This document shows, piece by piece, positions 1-6,714 of a DNA stretch of 12,454 nt. Origin of the DNA: Modestobacter sp. GTDB taxonomy: Bacteria; Actinomycetota; Actinomycetes; Mycobacteriales; Geodermatophilaceae. The stretch spans positions 1 through 12,454 of the forward strand of contig JAOPUQ010000047.1 of assembly GCA_025963425.1 (NCBI GenBank), written 5' to 3'. Every line of letters starts with the position of its first letter. Positions within the stretch are counted from its first letter, which is position 1. A program made the translations under genes and the position numbers. The notes under the pieces are model-generated. The model saw only the letters and a program-made list of their open reading frames with translations. It did not search any database and was not told where the DNA came from.

Positions 1-2
1 TG

Positions 3-107
3 GCCCGTCGGGCGGAACGGTCGGCGGTGGCGATGTCGGCCAGTGCCACCGGCTGCGACGACGTCGGCGTTCGGACATCCAGGCAGCCACGGACGCAGTT
101 TGCCTGA
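3..107 (+). CDS. Possible 3' end of a gene entering from the left edge
   Basis: A frame open from the left edge ends at TGA 105-107. About 27 of its 34 codons end in G or C, as expected for coding DNA here, and it ends with the residues TQFA. Too little is visible to name a family. It may be the C-terminus of an upstream gene or a chance open frame. No SD or start lies inside that would make it a complete gene. Confidence 0.25.
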   Translation, partial: ARRAERSAVAMSASATGCDDVGVRTSRQPRTQFA

Positions 108-129
108 GCTGGTCTGGGTCGCGGGGCGG

Positions 130-172
130 CTTCAGGGTCGGTTCAGGCACGGTCAAGTCTTGTTCACGGTCC
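130..172 (+). promoter_or_regulatory. Candidate PhoP-like (PHO box) direct repeats
   Basis: Units CTTCAGGGTCG (130-140) and GTTCAGGCACG (141-151) have an 11-base period. A degenerate unit (152-162) and GTTCACGG (162-169) follow. Actinobacterial PhoP boxes are 11-base direct repeats resembling GTTCACC plus four less conserved bases, so the architecture fits. A possible -10, TAGCGC, lies at 199-204, about 36 bases after the last unit begins. The likely target is the acetyltransferase downstream. The match to consensus is only partial. Confidence 0.35.
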
Positions 173-267
173 CTTTCCTCGCCCCCCAGAGCCGCCGGTA
201 GCGCGTGGTGACCACGGACGGATGTGTGCGGCGCCGAAGGGCGCGTTGGGCGCGACTCGTCTCAGAA

Positions 268-295
268 TTGCTGCCCGGCGGGCGCGGGATAGCGT
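268..295 (+). promoter_or_regulatory. Candidate promoter for a leaderless acetyltransferase mRNA
   Basis: TTGCTG (268-273) and TAGCGT (290-295) are separated by 16 bases. The +1 would fall at about 302-303, at the ATG of the acetyltransferase. No Shine-Dalgarno precedes that ATG, so leaderless translation, common in actinobacteria, is a consistent reading. Confidence 0.4.
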
Positions 296-302
296 GCTCG
301 CC

Positions 303-851
303 ATGGGCGACCTTGGACCAGTCACCTGGCCACCTGCCCCGATCAAAACCAATCGACTGGTGCTCCGTGAGTCCGAGCCCCGGGACCGTCCGGAGATCAT
401 CGAACTCTTCGCCTCACCCGAGGTGGGCGCCTACATCGGGGGCTCGCGACCGCGTTATCAGCTCGAGCGCGAGGTGCCGGAAGTGCCCATGCGGCGCCCC
501 GGCGTCTTCGTCGTCGATCTCGACGGAGCGATGATCGGCTTCGTTCAGCTCGATCGTCGCGACACAGAGCGCCCAGGTCACGTCCGTCCGGAAGCCGGCG
601 AGGCCGAGCTCGGCTACATGTTCCTGCCGGCGGCCTGGGGATGCGGATACGCCACCGAGGCGTGCGCAGCCGCACTCGACTGGTTCGCCAGCACCCGACC
701 GACCGAGCCCGTGGTGCTCTGTACTCAGTCCGCCAACAGAGCGTCGATGCGCCTCGCGGCGAAGCTGGGATTCACCGAGGTGGAGCGGTTCCACGAGTAC
801 GGCGCCGAGCAGTGGTTTGGCGCTTGGTCCTCAGTCACGCTGTCCGGTTGA
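303..851 (+). CDS. GNAT family N-acetyltransferase (RimJ/RimL type)
   Basis: This 182-residue protein has the layout of RimJ/RimL-like GNAT enzymes, which transfer acetyl from acetyl-CoA to an amino group, often of a protein N-terminus, antibiotic or small amine. It opens with the typical first strand (TNRLVLRESEPRD), has the acetyl-CoA-binding segment near residues 108-122 (GYMFLPAAWGCGYATEA) and ends with the family's NxASMRLAAKLGF block. The cytosolic substrate cannot be read from sequence. I chose ATG 303 because the fold begins about 14 residues later and a -10 box lies at leaderless distance. An in-frame ATG at 222 would add 27 residues that are Arg/Ala-rich and unlike the family. It appears to be a single-gene unit, with 298 bases separating it from the next gene. 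Confidence 0.88.
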   Translation: MGDLGPVTWPPAPIKTNRLVLRESEPRDRPEIIELFASPEVGAYIGGSRPRYQLEREVPEVPMRRPGVFVVDLDGAMIGFVQLDRRDTERPGHVRPEAGEAELGYMFLPAAWGCGYATEACAAALDWFASTRPTEPVVLCTQSANRASMRLAAKLGFTEVERFHEYGAEQWFGAWSSVTLSG

Positions 852-1091
852 GCTCGCCCTCGACAGCGCAGCGGGCAAGAAGGGCCACCGCGACCCGTCC
901 GCGGCCTGGCCGCAGCAGCTGACAGGACTTCCCCGACTTCACAGCTGGAGGAGTCGACGGACCCGAGAGCACTTGCTCCGCCTGGCGGTACATCGCAGAG
1001 GGAGGTCGCGACGCGGACGGTGGATCGTCCCTCCTCACGAGCAGAACGAAGCAGACGGACTGGGCACCCAGGCACGGTCCCGGCTCCACCC

Positions 1092-1135
1092 TTGACCAGA
1101 GTCCGACGACGCCTCATTGTGTCGATGTATTGAGG
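1092..1135 (+). promoter_or_regulatory. Candidate promoter with overlapping GntR operator
   Basis: TTGACC (1092-1097), a 17-base spacer and CATTGT (1115-1120) form a plausible promoter. A 24-base imperfect palindrome at 1112-1135 (arms CCTCA/TGAGG, centre TCGA, 7 of 12 positions symmetric) covers the -10 and start point, just before the AAAGGGG ribosome site at 1138-1144. Because a YtrA-type GntR repressor is the second gene of the unit, autorepression through this site is the simple inference. The rest of the 852-1149 gap holds only a small GC-rich inverted repeat at 901-913. Confidence 0.4.
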
Positions 1136-1149
1136 CAAAGGGGTTCGTC

Positions 1150-2094
1150 ATGACACTGCCTGCGCTGCTACTGCTCGTCATGGTCGTGACTGCGCTGATC
1201 GTGGTCGGGGCCACCTGGCGCCCCACCGGCCTGCCGCAGCATGCCGACCGCGGACTGCGGCATGACCGCCTGGTCCAGGCGATCGCACTGGCCGTAGCTG
1301 GGTTGACCGCGCTCATGGGTGCTCTGTGGGCGCTGGAGTCACCGCTCGTGCATGGGGAGCTGGCGATACCTCTCGCCGGGGTTCTCGGGGCGGGCATCGG
1401 CTATCTGGCGGTCGTGGCCGTGGGGCAGTGGGTGTGGCCTCGACCGGCTGGACCGCGGCGGCGGGCGCTGCTCACCCCGCGGGGGATCGGGGATGTGGCC
1501 GGGGGCTGGGCGCCCCGACTGGTCGGAGTCTCGCTGGGCGTTGCGGTCTTGGCGGTGCTCCTTCCGGCTCTGTTGGCGCCGCTGGACGGGCCGTCGGCAG
1601 GTACGCGTCAGGTGTTCCGGGCAGGCTGGGATGAGCCGCCCAGCGCGGTGATCACCCTCCGCGAGGTGGCCGGCCTGCCGTGGCCCCTTCGAGAGTTCTT
1701 CGGCCTGCCGTGGCCCGGGCTGCGGTACGGGCTACCGGCGCTGCTGGCGATCGGTGTCCTGCTGGCGCTGGCCGCGCTCGCTCTTCGGGCGGTGGCTGAT
1801 CGGGCGACCGTGACCGACGCCGGTTCGGCATGGGACCAGCAAGCGCGCGCGACGGTCGTGCGCCGCATCGTGACCGCGACTGCCGGCGTCCTGGCGATGG
1901 TCGGTGGCCTGTTCATGCTGACCGCGGGGAGCCGCCTCATGGAGACCCAAGCTGGCCTCCCCGTTCTCGGTGGAGGACTGCTGCTGGCCGTCGGCACGCT
2001 GTGGGCATCGGCCGGGGCTGGGCTGGCCGTGCTCGGCGTTCTGTGGCCTGGGTGGACCGCGAAGCACACCGCTGCGGCAGGCTCACGGCCATGA
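1150..2094 (+). CDS. Seven-helix integral membrane protein of unknown function, paired with GntR regulator
   Basis: This 314-residue protein is mostly hydrophobic. Helices are visible at about residues 3-21, 41-62, 71-96, 122-145, 191-213, 239-259 and 270-299, with a longer extracytoplasmic or cytoplasmic stretch at about 146-190. I do not recognise catalytic or transport motifs. Membrane proteins of this size coupled to a short GntR repressor recur in actinobacteria (some are DUF1648 proteins), but I do not see a clear DUF1648 signature. ATG 1150 was chosen because AAAGGGG (1138-1144) sits at a good distance; a TTG at 1117 would add a charged leader inside the operator palindrome. The stop overlaps the next start (ATGA, 2091-2094), implying translational coupling. 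Residues 175-189 contain a doubled GLPWP motif from a 16-base DNA repeat. Confidence 0.75.
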   Translation: MTLPALLLLVMVVTALIVVGATWRPTGLPQHADRGLRHDRLVQAIALAVAGLTALMGALWALESPLVHGELAIPLAGVLGAGIGYLAVVAVGQWVWPRPAGPRRRALLTPRGIGDVAGGWAPRLVGVSLGVAVLAVLLPALLAPLDGPSAGTRQVFRAGWDEPPSAVITLREVAGLPWPLREFFGLPWPGLRYGLPALLAIGVLLALAALALRAVADRATVTDAGSAWDQQARATVVRRIVTATAGVLAMVGGLFMLTAGSRLMETQAGLPVLGGGLLLAVGTLWASAGAGLAVLGVLWPGWTAKHTAAAGSRP

Positions 2095-2480
2095 CGAGTG
2101 CCAGGGTCGTGGAGGTCACCGTCGACGACGGCAGCCCCACTCCGCCCTACGAGCAGATCCGAGCCCAGATCGCCGCGCTCGTGCACACCGGTGCACTGGC
2201 CGAAGGAGACCGGCTGCCCACCGTCCGCGCGCTAGCCGCTGACCTCGGAGTCGCCGCCGGCACCGTCGCCCGGGCCTACACCGAACTGGAGACCGACGGC
2301 CTCGTGGAAGGACGGCGCCGGTTCGGCACGATCGTCACCGGCACCACAGGAGACCCCGCTGCTGCCAGACTTCGGGCGGCGGCCAACCGGCTCGTCATCG
2401 CCGCTCACTCCGACGGACTCAGTGACGAGGCGATCGTCGCCGCCGTTCGCGCCGCCCTCAGCGACCAGGCCGTCCATTGA
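2091..2480 (+). CDS. GntR family transcriptional regulator, YtrA-like
   Basis: This is a 129-residue protein with an N-terminal winged helix-turn-helix of the GntR family at about residues 14-82: PPYEQIRAQIAALVHTGAL, then GDRLPTVRALAADLGVAAGT with the recognition helix, then a wing ending in GRRRFGTIVTG. Only about 45 residues follow, which is too few for the FadR or HutC effector domain and matches the short YtrA subfamily, whose C-terminus mainly dimerises. Such proteins usually repress their own operon, often encoding membrane transporters or membrane proteins. Its ATG overlaps the stop of the membrane protein, so both are made from one mRNA. The likely operator is the palindrome at 1112-1135. 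The inducing signal is unknown. Confidence 0.88.
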   Translation: MTSARVVEVTVDDGSPTPPYEQIRAQIAALVHTGALAEGDRLPTVRALAADLGVAAGTVARAYTELETDGLVEGRRRFGTIVTGTTGDPAAARLRAAANRLVIAAHSDGLSDEAIVAAVRAALSDQAVH

Positions 2481-2647
2481 ACCTCTGTAGTAGCGCCCCC
2501 GGGTGACAGGTCATCGGTCCCGCCACCGTCGCTGTTATACGGGAAGCTTTGAGGGGTGCCCGCTCTCCCGGCACCTGCCGCAGGCTGCGCACTCTCGTAC
2601 TCCGCATACGAGCTGGCGATCCTGCGAATTGATCTTGAACGGTTTAG

Positions 2648-3058
2648 CCCAAGACCCGGCGCAGCCAGCGCACCCTCGCCCTGCCGCTGCCCCTCGTCGC
2701 GGACCTGCACCGGCACAAGGCGGCCCAGCTCGGCGAACGGATGCTGGCCGGCTCGGAGTGGCACGACGAGGACCTGGTCTTCGCCCAGCCCAACGGCCGC
2801 CCGATCGACAAGAAGAGCGACTACGACGACTGGACCGCGCTGCTCCAGAAGGCCGGCGTGCGGCACGTGCGGCTGCACGACGGCCGGCACACCGCGGCCA
2901 CTCTGCTGCTCAGCGAGAACGTGCACCCGCGGGTGGTCATGGAGCTGCTGGGCCACAGCCAGATGCGCACCACCATGGACATCTACAGCCACGTGATGCC
3001 GGACCTCTCCAGGGAAGCCGCCGACCGGATGAGCGCCTGCTGCTGCCCGGTGGAGTGA
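2648..3058 (+). pseudogene. Truncated tyrosine recombinase (phage-type integrase), C-terminal remnant
   Basis: From 2648 the frame reads as the second half of a tyrosine integrase catalytic domain: a PKTRRSQRTLALP strand region typical of actinophage and ICE integrases, then VRLHDGRHTAATLLL (the HxxR box) and LLGHSQMRTTMDIYSH (Gly-His and the nucleophilic Tyr). The frame is closed upstream by TAG 2645-2647 and TGA 2636-2638, and nothing resembling the N-terminal DNA-binding domains or the first catalytic Arg precedes it. Roughly 137 of the usual 380-420 residues remain. An internal ATG at 2741 could start a 105-residue peptide, but it would lack the first Arg and should be inactive. The remnant ends 64 bases from the 3' end of tRNA-Ala, the normal place for an integrase whose attachment site is the tRNA. 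Confidence 0.85.
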
Positions 3059-3081
3059 CTCCAACTGCAACCAGAGACGAG

Positions 3082-3113
3082 TCAGGCCGTCCTCCAGAAG
3101 GAGAACGGCCTGA
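3082..3113. terminator. Hairpin terminator between integrase remnant and tRNA
   Basis: TCAGGCCGT (3082-3090) pairs exactly with ACGGCCTGA (3105-3113). Inner CTCC/GGAG pairing with one C/A mismatch gives about 13 base pairs around an AGAA loop. It lies 10 bases past the tRNA 3' end on the minus strand and 24 bases past the integrase stop on the plus strand, so it can serve both. There is no long U tract, as is common in high-GC actinobacteria. Confidence 0.65.
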
Positions 3114-3122
3114 TCAACGGGG

Positions 3123-3195
3123 TGGAGCTGAGGGGACTCGAACCCCTGACCCCCACACTGCCAGTGTGGTGCGCTACCAGCTGCGCCACAGCCCC
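3123..3195 (-). tRNA. tRNA-Ala (anticodon GGC)
   Basis: Read on the minus strand from 3195, the gene gives a 7-base-pair acceptor (GGGGCTG with CAGCTCC), including the G3:U70 pair that identifies alanine tRNAs. It has a D arm around GGCGCAGCTGGTAGCGC, an anticodon stem CCACA/TGTGG with loop CTGGCAG (anticodon GGC, reading GCC) and a T arm with GGTTCGAGTCC. Discriminator A73 is at 3123. The next bases are CCC, so the CCA end is not encoded. A weak -10 candidate, TATCGT on the minus strand (plus-strand 3231-3236), lies about 35 bases upstream. The tRNA is intact although an integrase remnant abuts its 3' end, as expected when the att core restores the tRNA 3' end. Confidence 0.96.
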
Positions 3196-3252
3196 TTGCG
3201 ACTCGGTCTGGTGTGTCCGAGCCGTTGGCAACGATACATGGCCCTCGGTCAT

Positions 3253-3275
3253 CCCCTGCGAGGGGCCCACCCCTC
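3253..3275 (+). other. Mutually exclusive small hairpins in the leader region
   Basis: CCCCT (3253-3257), AGGGG (3261-3265) and CCCCT (3270-3274) follow one another, so the central AGGGG can pair with either flank but not both. It sits in the 214-base gap between the tRNA promoter side and the phosphodiesterase start, about 135 bases before that start. No other conserved signal was seen in the gap apart from the ribosome site AGGGGG at 3398-3403. Confidence 0.25.
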
Positions 3276-3409
3276 CAGCGCGTCACGAATCCGGCCTCGC
3301 CGGCCCCTTGGCGCGCCGGTCGTCCAGCGGCACGCTCTCCCCACGCCGGGTCCGCAGCGTGGCGGTCCCGACCCGCGCGCCTCGGCGCCGTCCACTCAGG
3401 GGGCACCCC

Positions 3410-4528
3410 ATGCGTCGCCTCGTCCGGGCCGCCGTGATCGCCGCCACCGCCGCCGTCACCGCGCTGTCGGCGGTCGCAGGCTGCGCTGCGTCGACCGCCG
3501 ACGCCGCCGGCCGGGCCGCCGCCGCCGGCATTCCGAGCCCGAATCGCGCGGTCCCGACACCCCCGCCCTTCGACCTGCAGGCCCACCGCGGTGGCGCCGC
3601 GCTCACCGTCGAGAACACCCTCGCGGCCTTCGGCCGGGCGCTCGACCTGGGCGTCAGCACCCTGGAGCTCGACACGCAGATCACCGAGGACGGGCGCGCC
3701 GTGGTGACCCATGACCGCGACCCCGACCCACGGAAGTGCACCGACACCTCTCCCGCCACCCCGGGCGATCCCGAGTACCCCTACGTCCCGGGGACCCGGT
3801 ACATCAAGGACCTCACCCTCGCCCAGGTGCGCACCCTCGACTGCGGCAGCACCTCGCTGGCGGAGTTCCCGGAACAGCAGGCCAGCCCGGGCGCCCGGAT
3901 GCCGTTGCTGAGTGAGGTCCTCGACCTGGTGCAGCGGCGCGGCGCCGATGACGTCGTCCTCAACCTCGAGCTGAAGGTCAAGGCCGCGTCACCCACGGAG
4001 ACCGCGCCGCGCGACCAGTTCGTCGACGTCGTCACCCGCGACGTCCGGGACGCCGGCATGCTCGGCCAGGTGACCATCGAGTCCTTCGACTGGGGTGCCC
4101 TCATGCGCGTCCGGCAGGTGCAGCCCGACCTGCCGATCATCGCCCTGACCAACGGCCGGCCCTTCCTGCAGACGGGCCTTCCCGGCGCGTCACCCTGGCT
4201 CGGCGGCATCGACATCGACGACTTCGGTGGAGATGTGGTGGCCGCTGCCCACTCCTTCGGCGCGGACGCCCTCTCCCCCGTGCACGGCTGCCCGGCCGAC
4301 GGCGGAGTGGACGACCCCGGGTACGTCCCGTTCACCACTGCCCCGATGGTCAGGTCGGCGCACGCCGCGGGGATGACGGTCATCCCGTGGACCGTGGACG
4401 ACGCCGCCACGATGCAGTCGCTCATCGACATGGGCGTCGACGGCATCATCACCAACCACCCCGACGTGCTTCGCGACGTGCTGGCCGACGACGGCTTCCC
4501 GCTCCCCCCGGCCCACCCGGCCCGCTGA
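3410..4528 (+). CDS. Secreted lipoprotein glycerophosphodiester phosphodiesterase (GDPD)
   Basis: This 372-residue protein should hydrolyse glycerophosphodiesters to glycerol-3-phosphate and an alcohol at the outer face of the membrane, scavenging phosphate and glycerol. A lipoprotein signal peptide is visible: basic MRRLVR, a hydrophobic Ala/Val run and the lipobox V22-A23-G24-C25. The GDPD core follows with H59-R60, E68-N69, E86-x-D88 and H101, the catalytic and metal-binding set of the TIM-barrel family. A further metal-site segment is LELK near residues 186-189, and the barrel closes with VIPWTVDD and MGVDGIITNHPD. ATG 3410 was chosen because AGGGGG (3398-3403) precedes it and the signal peptide begins there; earlier in-frame codons run back through the tRNA. 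It appears monocistronic, and I see no PHO box in its leader. Confidence 0.93.
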   Translation: MRRLVRAAVIAATAAVTALSAVAGCAASTADAAGRAAAAGIPSPNRAVPTPPPFDLQAHRGGAALTVENTLAAFGRALDLGVSTLELDTQITEDGRAVVTHDRDPDPRKCTDTSPATPGDPEYPYVPGTRYIKDLTLAQVRTLDCGSTSLAEFPEQQASPGARMPLLSEVLDLVQRRGADDVVLNLELKVKAASPTETAPRDQFVDVVTRDVRDAGMLGQVTIESFDWGALMRVRQVQPDLPIIALTNGRPFLQTGLPGASPWLGGIDIDDFGGDVVAAAHSFGADALSPVHGCPADGGVDDPGYVPFTTAPMVRSAHAAGMTVIPWTVDDAATMQSLIDMGVDGIITNHPDVLRDVLADDGFPLPPAHPAR

Positions 4529-4634
4529 CGCCCACGGCGCGGCGAGCGGTGATCCGCCGGCAGCCGCCAGCTCGGCGCGGACCGGGGCTCCGCGACCGTC
4601 CTCGACGATGTCCTGATGATGCCCGGCGGCGACC

Positions 4635-4689
4635 TTGACGCGATCTTGACGCGGAGGACCCTTCCCGGGGCCCCGGCCGCTCGTAGCGT
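4635..4689 (+). promoter_or_regulatory. Candidate KdpE operator (site A) and permease promoter
   Basis: Two exact TTGACGC copies (4635-4641 and 4646-4652) have an 11-base period, the spacing used by OmpR/PhoB-family dimers on direct repeats. A TAGCGT -10 (4684-4689) starts 38 bases after the second copy begins, and no good -35 lies between, consistent with activator dependence. The same pair, with one base changed, lies before kdpD at 7807-7824. Assignment to KdpE is inference from position and from the regulator encoded nearby. Confidence 0.5.
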
Positions 4690-4737
4690 CGGGTCACGCC
4701 CAGGGCAGTCCGGGTGGCGGAGACAGGAGAGACACCC

Positions 4738-6690
4738 GTGGCCACCTCGACCGAGGAGCGAACGCGTCGCCGTCCGATGCGCAACTGGCTGATGGACGGC
4801 GCCGCACAGCGCGGAGCCGAGTACCCCGGTCCGCACGGTGAGCCGGCGCACGCGCAGCAGCGGCGGCCCTGGTGGAAGGTCATGTGCCTCACCGGCGTCG
4901 ACTACTTCTCCACCCTGGGCTACCAGCCGGGCATCGCGGCGCTCGCCGCCGGCGTCATCTCCCCCATCGCCACCCTGGTGCTCGTCGCCCTCACCCTCTT
5001 CGGGGCACTGCCGGTCTACCGGCGGGTGGCCACCGAGAGCCCGCACGGCGAGGGCTCGATCGCCATGCTCGAGCGGCTGCTGCCCTTCTGGCGAGGCAAG
5101 CTGTTCGTGCTCGTGCTGCTCGGCTTCGCCGCCACCGACTTCCTCATCACCATGACCCTGTCGGCCGCCGACGCCACCGCACACATCGCCGAGAACCCGC
5201 TCGTCCCGGCGGCGCTGGGGGACCACCGGGTCGCGGTCACGCTGTTCCTGCTCGCCCTGCTCGGCGCGGTCTTCCTGCGCGGCTTCGGTGAGGCGATCGG
5301 CGTCGCCGTCTACCTGGTCGCGGTCTACCTGGTGCTCAACCTGGTCGTCGTCCTGGTCGGGCTCTGGCGGGTGGCGACCACCGGCGGCGTCGTCACCGAC
5401 TGGACGACGGCGCTGACCACCCAGCACAGCAACCCGCTCGTCGTCGTCGGCGTGGCCCTCATCGTCTTCCCCCGCCTCGCGCTCGGCCTTTCCGGCTTCG
5501 AGACCGGCGTCGCGGTCATGCCGCACGTCCAGGGCGACGCCGGCGACTCCGAGGAACGGCCGACCGGCCGGGTCCGCGGCACCAAGACGCTGCTCACCAC
5601 GGCGGCGCTCATCATGAGCGGATACCTGGTCACCACCAGCCTCATCACGACGCTGCTGATCCCGCAGGAGGAGTTCCAGCCCGGCGGCGCGGCCAACGGC
5701 CGCGCCCTGGCCTACCTGGCGCACGAGTACCTGGGCAGCTCGTTCGGCACCGTCTACGACGTCTCGACCATCGTCATCCTCTGGTTCGCCGGCGCCTCGG
5801 CGATGGCCGGGATGCTCAACCTCATCCCCCGCTACCTGCCCCGCTACGGCATGGCGCCGCAGTGGGCGCGAGCCACCCGGCCGCTGGTCCTCGTGCTGAC
5901 GGCGATCGCCTTCCTGATCACCTGGCTCTTCGACGCCGACGTCGACGCACAGGCCGGCGCCTACGCCACCGGTGTGCTCGTCCTGATCACCTCGGCCTCG
6001 GTGGCGGTGACCCTCTCCGCCCGACGGGCCGGAGAGCCCGCCAAGGTGGTCGGCTTCGGGGTGATCGCCGCGATCTTCACCTACACCACGGTCGCCAACA
6101 TCATCGAGCGCCCGGACGGGCTCAAGATCGGCGCGCTGTTCATCGCGGCGATCCTCCTGGTGTCGTTCGCCTCCCGGCTGTCGCGGTCCTTCGAGCTGCG
6201 GGTGACCGACGTCGTCTTCGACGAGATGGCTGAGATGTTCCTGCGTGACTGCTCCCGCCGGCGGATGCGCTTCATCGCCAACGAGCCCGACAACCGGGAT
6301 GCGGCGGAGTACCGGGACAAGCTCGAGCAGATCCGCCGAGAGCACGAATTGCCTGACGAGGACGTCGTCTTCGTCGAGGTGACCGTGCGGGACCCCTCGG
6401 AGTTCGAGAGCGCCCTGCGGGTGCACGGCGAGGTGCAGCACGGCACCTACCGGGTGCTGACACTGGAGAGCTCCTCGGTGCCCAACGCCCTGGCGGCGCT
6501 GCTGCTGGAGACCCGGGACCGGACCGGCGTGAAGCCGCACATCTACTTCGAGTGGACCGAGGGCAATCCGCTGGCCAACTTCGCCCGCTTCCTGCTGTTC
6601 GGTGCGGGCGAGGTGGCGCCGGTGACCCGCGAGGTGCTGCGCGAGGCCGAGCCCGTGGTCAGCCGCCGTCCGCATGTGCACGTCGGCTGA
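4738..6690 (+). CDS. APC/KUP-like permease with cytoplasmic C-terminal domain, possible K+ transporter
   Basis: This 650-residue transporter has a polar N-terminus of about 45 residues, then roughly 12 membrane helices to about residue 481, then a soluble C-terminal domain of about 170 residues. The first helix carries GVDYFSTLGYQPG (53-65), comparable in place to the DALSSVAYG motif of KimA and the GDIGTSPLY motif of Kup. The tail (VFVEVTVRDPSEF, YRVLTLESSSVPNALAALL, HIYFEWTEGNP) recalls the Kup-type soluble domain. The superfamily is APC (amino acid/polyamine/organocation). A K+ substrate is inference from the Kup/KimA resemblance and from the operator shared with kdpD; an amino acid permease remains possible. 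GTG 4738 was chosen over GTG 4714 because AGGAGA (4725-4730) sits 7 bases before it. Its 3' end converges on the VOC gene with 24 bases between. Confidence 0.82.
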   Translation: MATSTEERTRRRPMRNWLMDGAAQRGAEYPGPHGEPAHAQQRRPWWKVMCLTGVDYFSTLGYQPGIAALAAGVISPIATLVLVALTLFGALPVYRRVATESPHGEGSIAMLERLLPFWRGKLFVLVLLGFAATDFLITMTLSAADATAHIAENPLVPAALGDHRVAVTLFLLALLGAVFLRGFGEAIGVAVYLVAVYLVLNLVVVLVGLWRVATTGGVVTDWTTALTTQHSNPLVVVGVALIVFPRLALGLSGFETGVAVMPHVQGDAGDSEERPTGRVRGTKTLLTTAALIMSGYLVTTSLITTLLIPQEEFQPGGAANGRALAYLAHEYLGSSFGTVYDVSTIVILWFAGASAMAGMLNLIPRYLPRYGMAPQWARATRPLVLVLTAIAFLITWLFDADVDAQAGAYATGVLVLITSASVAVTLSARRAGEPAKVVGFGVIAAIFTYTTVANIIERPDGLKIGALFIAAILLVSFASRLSRSFELRVTDVVFDEMAEMFLRDCSRRRMRFIANEPDNRDAAEYRDKLEQIRREHELPDEDVVFVEVTVRDPSEFESALRVHGEVQHGTYRVLTLESSSVPNALAALLLETRDRTGVKPHIYFEWTEGNPLANFARFLLFGAGEVAPVTREVLREAEPVVSRRPHVHVG

Positions 6691-6714
6691 CCACCGCAGC
6701 GCCTCCCGGGGACG

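Noticed and set aside
835..1138. Minus-strand open frames in the gap between the acetyltransferase and the membrane protein
   Set aside because: No start signal, domain or consistent codon pattern; overlaps the promoter of the next gene.
3049..3063. GGTGGAGTGACTCCA near the integrase stop as a possible degenerate copy of the tRNA 3' end (att)
   Set aside because: Only GGTGGAG is shared with the tRNA end, too short to support an attachment site.
2503..3714. Plus-strand frame across the integrase remnant, the tRNA and the phosphodiesterase signal peptide
   Set aside because: It crosses a tRNA gene in full and matches no family; the real signals are in other frames.
3781..6681. Very long minus-strand open frame opposite the phosphodiesterase and permease genes
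   Set aside because: Composition is Gly/Asp/His/Arg-rich shadow sequence, typical of the antisense frame of high-GC genes; the plus-strand genes have clear domains.
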